Assembly: GCA_934216625.1 (NCBI GenBank)
Contig: CAKQCC010000050.1
Coordinates: 1 to 5,985, forward strand
Direction: 5' to 3'
From: an uncultured Lactobacillaceae bacterium
GTDB taxonomy: Bacteria; Bacillota; Bacilli; Lactobacillales; Lactobacillaceae
DNA: 5,985 bases
Part shown: positions 4,818 to 5,985 of the stretch, piece after piece
Layout of the letters: each line of letters starts with the position of its first letter
Numbering within the stretch: the first letter of the stretch is position 1
Position numbers and translations under genes: made by a program
Notes under the pieces: model-generated
The model's input: only the letters and a program-made list of their open reading frames with translations
Told to the model about the DNA's origin: nothing
The model's database searches: none

Positions 4818-5985
4818 ATGCCAACATATCAACGCCCGAGAGGAACTAAAGATATTCTGCCCGGTGAATCTGAAAAATGGCAGTACGTTGAAAATACCGC
4901 TCGGAAAGTATTCCGACGGTATCGTTATCACGAGATTCGGACCCCAATGTTCGAAAATTACCACGTTTATTCCAGAACGTCTGGTGATACTTCCGACATC
5001 GTTTCAAAAGAAATGTATGATTTTAAGGATAAAGGTGGCCGGCACGTTGCCTTACGTCCGGAAGGGACTGCGGGTGTCGTTCGAGCCTTTATTCAAAATA
5101 AATTGTATGGGCCTGACACCACTAAACCATTCAAAGTCTGTTACATGGGACCGATGTTTCGTTATGAGCATCCGCAATCAGGCCGTGAACGTGAATTTCA
5201 CCAGATTGGGGTGGAAGCGTTCGGCTGCAATAACCCGGCAATTGATGCTGAAGTGATTGCGATGGCCGTTGATTTGTTACATCATTACGGCTTGAAGCAT
5301 TTACACATTGCCTTGAATACCCTGGGCGATCGTAAGACTAAAGATCAGTATTGCAAGGCTTTGATTGATTATTTGGAACCGCACTTTGACGAGCTAAGTG
5401 AAGATTCTAAGAAACGGATGCACAAGAATCCGTTGCGGGTTCTTGACAGTAAAGATCCGCGTGATCAGCAATTTGTGGCCGACGCACCGTCAATTCTGGA
5501 TTACTTAACTCCGGAAGCTAAACAATATTTTGACGGGGTTAAGAAAATGCTGGATGCGTTGGGCATTAAGTACTACGTTAGCCCAGACGTGGTTCGCGGC
5601 CTTGATTATTATAACCACACCATTTTTGAAATCATGGCTAAGTCACCAGTCTTTAGTCACGGTTTCACTACGGTACTGGCCGGTGGTCGTTACAACCACT
5701 TGGTTCACCAGCTAGGCGGCCCGGAAACCCCCGGCGTTGGTTTTGGAATGGGCGTTGAGCGCTTACTGCTACTGCTAAAGTCCAATCACTTACCGTTCCC
5801 GAAACCCAATCCGCTGAACGCTTTTGTGGTTGGAATCGGCGCCAAGGCTGACGTGAAGAGCTTAGAAGTTGTTCAAGCACTTCGCCACCACGGCTTTTCT
5901 GCCGATCGCGATTATAGTGGTCGAAAACCGCGCTCCCAATTCAAGATGGCTAATCGCTTGCGTGCGGAATACACGTTAACGATGG
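4818..5985 (+). CDS. hisS: Histidine-tRNA ligase (HisRS), 3' end outside window
   Basis: Charges tRNA-His with histidine using ATP; a cytoplasmic class II synthetase, normally a homodimer. The ATG follows a strong AAGGAGG (4805-4811). The first 389 codons are open without a stop, against about 425-430 residues usual for the family, so about 40 residues are missing past the right edge. Class II and HisRS motifs are in order: motif 1 region near RTPMFE (41-46), RPEGTAG (80-86), motif 2 [13 protein letters not shown] (114-126) with [10 protein letters not shown], the HisRS signature RGLDYYN (260-266), AGGRYN (288-293), and motif 3 [11 protein letters not shown] (306-316). The anticodon-binding domain begins near 326 and includes [17 protein letters not shown]. 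All expected catalytic motifs are present, so it is functional as far as can be seen. It is controlled by the T-box leader. In related bacteria aspS usually follows in the same operon. Confidence 0.97.
   Translation, partial: MPTYQRPRGTKDILPGESEKWQYVENTARKVFRRYRYHEIRTPMFENYHVYSRTSGDTSDIVSKEMYDFKDKGGRHVALRPEGTAGVVRAFIQNKLYGPDTTKPFKVCYMGPMFRYEHPQSGREREFHQIGVEAFGCNNPAIDAEVIAMAVDLLHHYGLKHLHIALNTLGDRKTKDQYCKALIDYLEPHFDELSEDSKKRMHKNPLRVLDSKDPRDQQFVADAPSILDYLTPEAKQYFDGVKKMLDALGIKYYVSPDVVRGLDYYNHTIFEIMAKSPVFSHGFTTVLAGGRYNHLVHQLGGPETPGVGFGMGVERLLLLLKSNHLPFPKPNPLNAFVVGIGAKADVKSLEVVQALRHHGFSADRDYSGRKPRSQFKMANRLRAEYTLTM

Noticed and set aside
4864..5880. Open frames 4864-5256 (+), 5530-5715 (+) and 5668-5880 (-) within hisS
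   Set aside because: The continuous frame from 4818 carries every HisRS motif in order, so these are out-of-frame shadows and not evidence of a broken gene.
1..5985. Defence, toxin-antitoxin, mobile element or CRISPR system
   Set aside because: No transposase, integrase, repeat-spacer pattern, terminal repeats or recognisable defence domain was seen; the small gene at 3774 pairs with dtd and not with an antitoxin-like partner.

Overview
The window looks like chromosomal DNA from a low-to-moderate GC Gram-positive bacterium of the Lactobacillales, most likely a member of the Lactobacillaceae. The reasons are a T-box leader in front of hisS, dtd placed directly upstream of hisS, a teichoic-acid-type CDP-glycerol transferase, a cre-like site, GGAGG-type ribosome binding sites, and frequent GTG and TTG starts. 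The species cannot be named from the sequence alone.

Left part (1-1630): the 3' portion of a long gene whose product ends in a CDP-glycerol glycerophosphotransferase domain (wall or lipoteichoic acid polymer synthesis), followed by a small extra C-terminal domain and a strong intrinsic terminator. The frame is open to the left edge, so the start lies outside the window and the protein may carry a second enzyme domain upstream.

Middle part (1631-3773): a control-rich gap holds a perfect cre-like operator, a 15-bp palindrome, a sigma-A-type promoter and a leader hairpin. It precedes a six-helix membrane protein resembling the YczE/YitT group. Facing it tail to tail, 12 bases away, is a LacI/GalR-family repressor gene on the minus strand that uses a TTG start. 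Its short upstream gap carries divergent promoters.

Right part (3774-5985): a small basic protein of unknown function has its stop one base before dtd, the D-aminoacyl-tRNA deacylase gene. After dtd come a new promoter, a complete T-box riboswitch (stem I, antiterminator, terminator), and hisS, which is cut by the right edge. Dtd and HisRS are both translation-quality or tRNA-charging functions. The T-box should raise hisS expression when its cognate tRNA is uncharged. Its specifier reads best as GAC (Asp), overlapping CAC (His), which suggests that aspS lies beyond the edge and that the leader senses tRNA-Asp.

I found no mobile element, CRISPR array, tRNA or rRNA. Most of the window is ordinary housekeeping content. 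The points most worth a second look are the T-box specificity, the upstream extension of the CDP-glycerol transferase, and the regulatory region at 1631-1868.
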